Origin: Niabella sp.
GTDB lineage: Bacteria > Bacteroidota > Bacteroidia > Chitinophagales > Chitinophagaceae
Assembly (NCBI GenBank): GCA_027493055.1
Contig: JAPUDO010000011.1
Span: 59,960 to 123,959 of the forward strand
DNA: 64,000 nucleotides
Direction of reading: 5' to 3'
The notes below the pieces were generated by a model. That model did not search any database, was not told the origin of the DNA, and was given only the letters and a program-made list of their open reading frames with translations. Position numbers and translations under genes: made by a program. How positions within the stretch are numbered: position 1 is the first letter of the stretch; each line of letters starts with the position of its first letter. Shown piece by piece: positions 62,622 through 64,000 of this stretch.

Positions 62622-63317
62622 ATGATTCGAATTAGAGCATTCAGAGCTCCAGATGATCAGGAAACTTGCAAAAAGTTTATTGCCGGGCACAGACATATAC
62701 TGGAAGTATATTATGGTATTATAAAAATCACCTCTGACAGTACAGAATGGACTAAAGATCCGTTTTGTATAGTAATAGTAGCAGAAGATGCAGAGTCGGG
62801 CCGGGTTTATGGAGGGGCAAGAATCCAGTTAGCCGGAGGTATGCACAAACTTCCGCTGGAATATGCTATTATGAAATATGATAAAAACGTAACAGTGGAA
62901 ATTAACAATAGCCAGTTAGAAGGTGGTACAGGAGAAATATGTGGTCTTTGGAACTCAAAAGAAATAGCCGGAATGGGAATTGGAAGCAGAATATTATCGA
63001 TGACCGCTGTAGGGATTGGGGACCAGCTGAATATAAAAAGCATATATGCTTTATGTGCACCAGGTACTTTGAAAATAACACATAGAATGGGTTTTTCTAT
63101 TGTGAAAACACTGGGTAACGAAGGCACTTTTTTTTATCCGAAAGATAACTTTGTTGCTACGGTAATGAAGCTGAATGATATTTATGACCTTAGTTTGGCT
63201 GCAGAAGATGAGCGGCAAAGAATACTGTTCTACCGGAATAATATTAACGGAACATCAACCGAAACAGGGCCTAAAGGTACCTATGATGTGATTTTTGATT
63301 TAAAAATATCCAAATAA
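62622..63317 (+). CDS. GNAT-like acyltransferase
   Basis: A 231-residue protein with a GNAT / autoinducer-synthase-like fold. Features are VYGGARIQLAGGMHKLPLEY, TGEICGLWNSKEIAGMGIGS (the family's E-x-x-x-L/W strand followed by a pantetheine-loop-like stretch) and IYALCAPGTLKITHRMGFSI. It recalls LuxI-like or N-acyl amino acid synthase proteins more than protein acetyltransferases, but this is a fold-level impression. It is tightly coupled to the ThiF-like gene (9-base gap) and is followed at 23 bases by the 7TMR-DISM sensor gene, suggesting one operon. Confidence 0.7.
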   Translation: MIRIRAFRAPDDQETCKKFIAGHRHILEVYYGIIKITSDSTEWTKDPFCIVIVAEDAESGRVYGGARIQLAGGMHKLPLEYAIMKYDKNVTVEINNSQLEGGTGEICGLWNSKEIAGMGIGSRILSMTAVGIGDQLNIKSIYALCAPGTLKITHRMGFSIVKTLGNEGTFFYPKDNFVATVMKLNDIYDLSLAAEDERQRILFYRNNINGTSTETGPKGTYDVIFDLKISK

Positions 63318-63340
63318 ACAAAACAACTAGCATATAAAGA

Positions 63341-64000
63341 ATGGGCTTTATTTTCCTGATTAAAAGACTTTTCCTGTTTTCTTTTCTGGCGTGGCTGCAT
63401 CTGACAGTTTCGGCTGACGATAGTATCAATACATATAAAGGTGATGTAGTGCAGATTCATAGCTATAAGGTTTTGGTTGACGAAACAGATAGCCTTAAAA
63501 TTGAGGATGTGGTCAATCGCCGTTTTGAAACTACGACCAATTTATCAGAGGCATTAAGTCGGGGAACTGTATGGATCAGGTTGTATTTGCATAACTTAAG
63601 TGGAAGTGATAGTCTTTTCCTGGAGTTAAGGAACCCGTTACTTGAAGAGGTTGGTTTTTTCGAGTACATGAATAATCAGATTTCAAACGTACAGATTACC
63701 GGTACTAGATATCCATTCTACCAACGTTCTTATGAGCTTCCTAACTTTTTGTATCGTTTACACTTAGCCCAGGGTCAAACATCAACAGTTTTTATTCGTG
63801 TAGAATCCGTTTCGCAGGGACACCTTCCTATTTATATCGGAAGTGAAAAACTCATTATTGATAAATCGTTCAATAACTTTTTATTCATAGGGTTGTACTG
63901 CGGGGTCATTTTTATTATGATATTCTACAACCTGTTTTTGTACTTCAGCATAAAAGACGTCAGCTATCTTTATTATATATTTTATATCTTTTCTGTAGGG
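63341..64000 (+). CDS. 7TMR-DISM sensor protein, N-terminal part
   Basis: The gene runs off the right edge; 220 residues are visible from ATG 63341. There is a signal peptide (FLFSFLAWLHLTVSADD), then a beta-sandwich 7TMR-DISMED2 extracellular domain (GTVWIRLYLHNLSGSDSLFL, YELPNFLYRLHLAQGQTSTV). The start of the 7TM region is FNNFLFIGLYCGVIFIMIFY with NLFLYFSIKDVSYLYYIFYI. The C-terminal part is probably a histidine kinase or adenylate-cyclase-type output, which lies outside the window. It may sense a carbohydrate-like or other small ligand. Confidence 0.85.
   Translation, partial: MGFIFLIKRLFLFSFLAWLHLTVSADDSINTYKGDVVQIHSYKVLVDETDSLKIEDVVNRRFETTTNLSEALSRGTVWIRLYLHNLSGSDSLFLELRNPLLEEVGFFEYMNNQISNVQITGTRYPFYQRSYELPNFLYRLHLAQGQTSTVFIRVESVSQGHLPIYIGSEKLIIDKSFNNFLFIGLYCGVIFIMIFYNLFLYFSIKDVSYLYYIFYIFSVG

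Overview
The window is a stretch of chromosome from a member of the Bacteroidota, most likely the Chitinophagaceae. The evidence is SusC/SusD outer-membrane pairs behind ECF sigma/FecR genes, families typical of the phylum (DUF5606, DUF2911, DUF3098, head-GIN), moderate GC, and several start sites placed just behind the Bacteroidota -7 promoter element TAnnTTTG. I cannot name the genus. No tRNA, rRNA, CRISPR array or full-length transposase gene was seen.

Layout. 1-9.7 kb: a truncated outer-membrane protein gene, a DUF5606 gene, the M3 peptidase pepF, a secreted protein of unknown function, a tonB-like gene split by a one-base shift, yceI and DUF2911 genes, then a minus-strand run of MFS transporter, antitoxin, RelE-like toxin and metallo-beta-lactamase-fold hydrolase. 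9.8-20.9 kb: a large surface protein with an unusual membrane hairpin, then housekeeping genes uppP, DUF3098, ftsX, leuS, a DUF937-OmpA gene and ruvB, and a Uma2-type gene. 21-27.2 kb: a 130-bp tandem repeat, asd with an amino-acid attenuator in its leader, a DapA-family gene, a PfkB kinase and rpoN.

27.3-49.8 kb holds two adjacent glycan-utilisation modules. The first is sigma, FecR, SusC, SusD, LamG lipoprotein, a heptaheme cytochrome c, two GH30 hydrolases and a GH144-like hydrolase. The second is sigma, FecR, SusC, SusD and LamG lipoprotein with no enzyme. The hydrolases suggest a beta-glucan, probably with 1,6 and/or 1,2 linkages. Between the modules lie REP-like palindromes and a 257-bp element with perfect 23-bp inverted ends. 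49.9-64 kb: zwf, guaB, a SelW-like gene, repeat-rich spacers, a head-GIN lipoprotein, guaA, a periplasmic-binding-like protein and a flippase. It ends with a response regulator, a ThiF/E1-like adenylating enzyme, a GNAT-like acyltransferase and the start of a 7TMR-DISM sensor.

The strongest regulatory find is upstream of asd. A canonical promoter is followed by a 13-codon peptide of which nine codons are Lys, Thr or Ile, and then by mutually exclusive antiterminator and terminator hairpins. Other main finds are palindromic repeats inserted in frame in leuS, the ThiF-GNAT-sensor cluster, the cytochrome inside the glycan locus, and a leftover copy of the pepF 3' end 1.5 kb from the intact gene.
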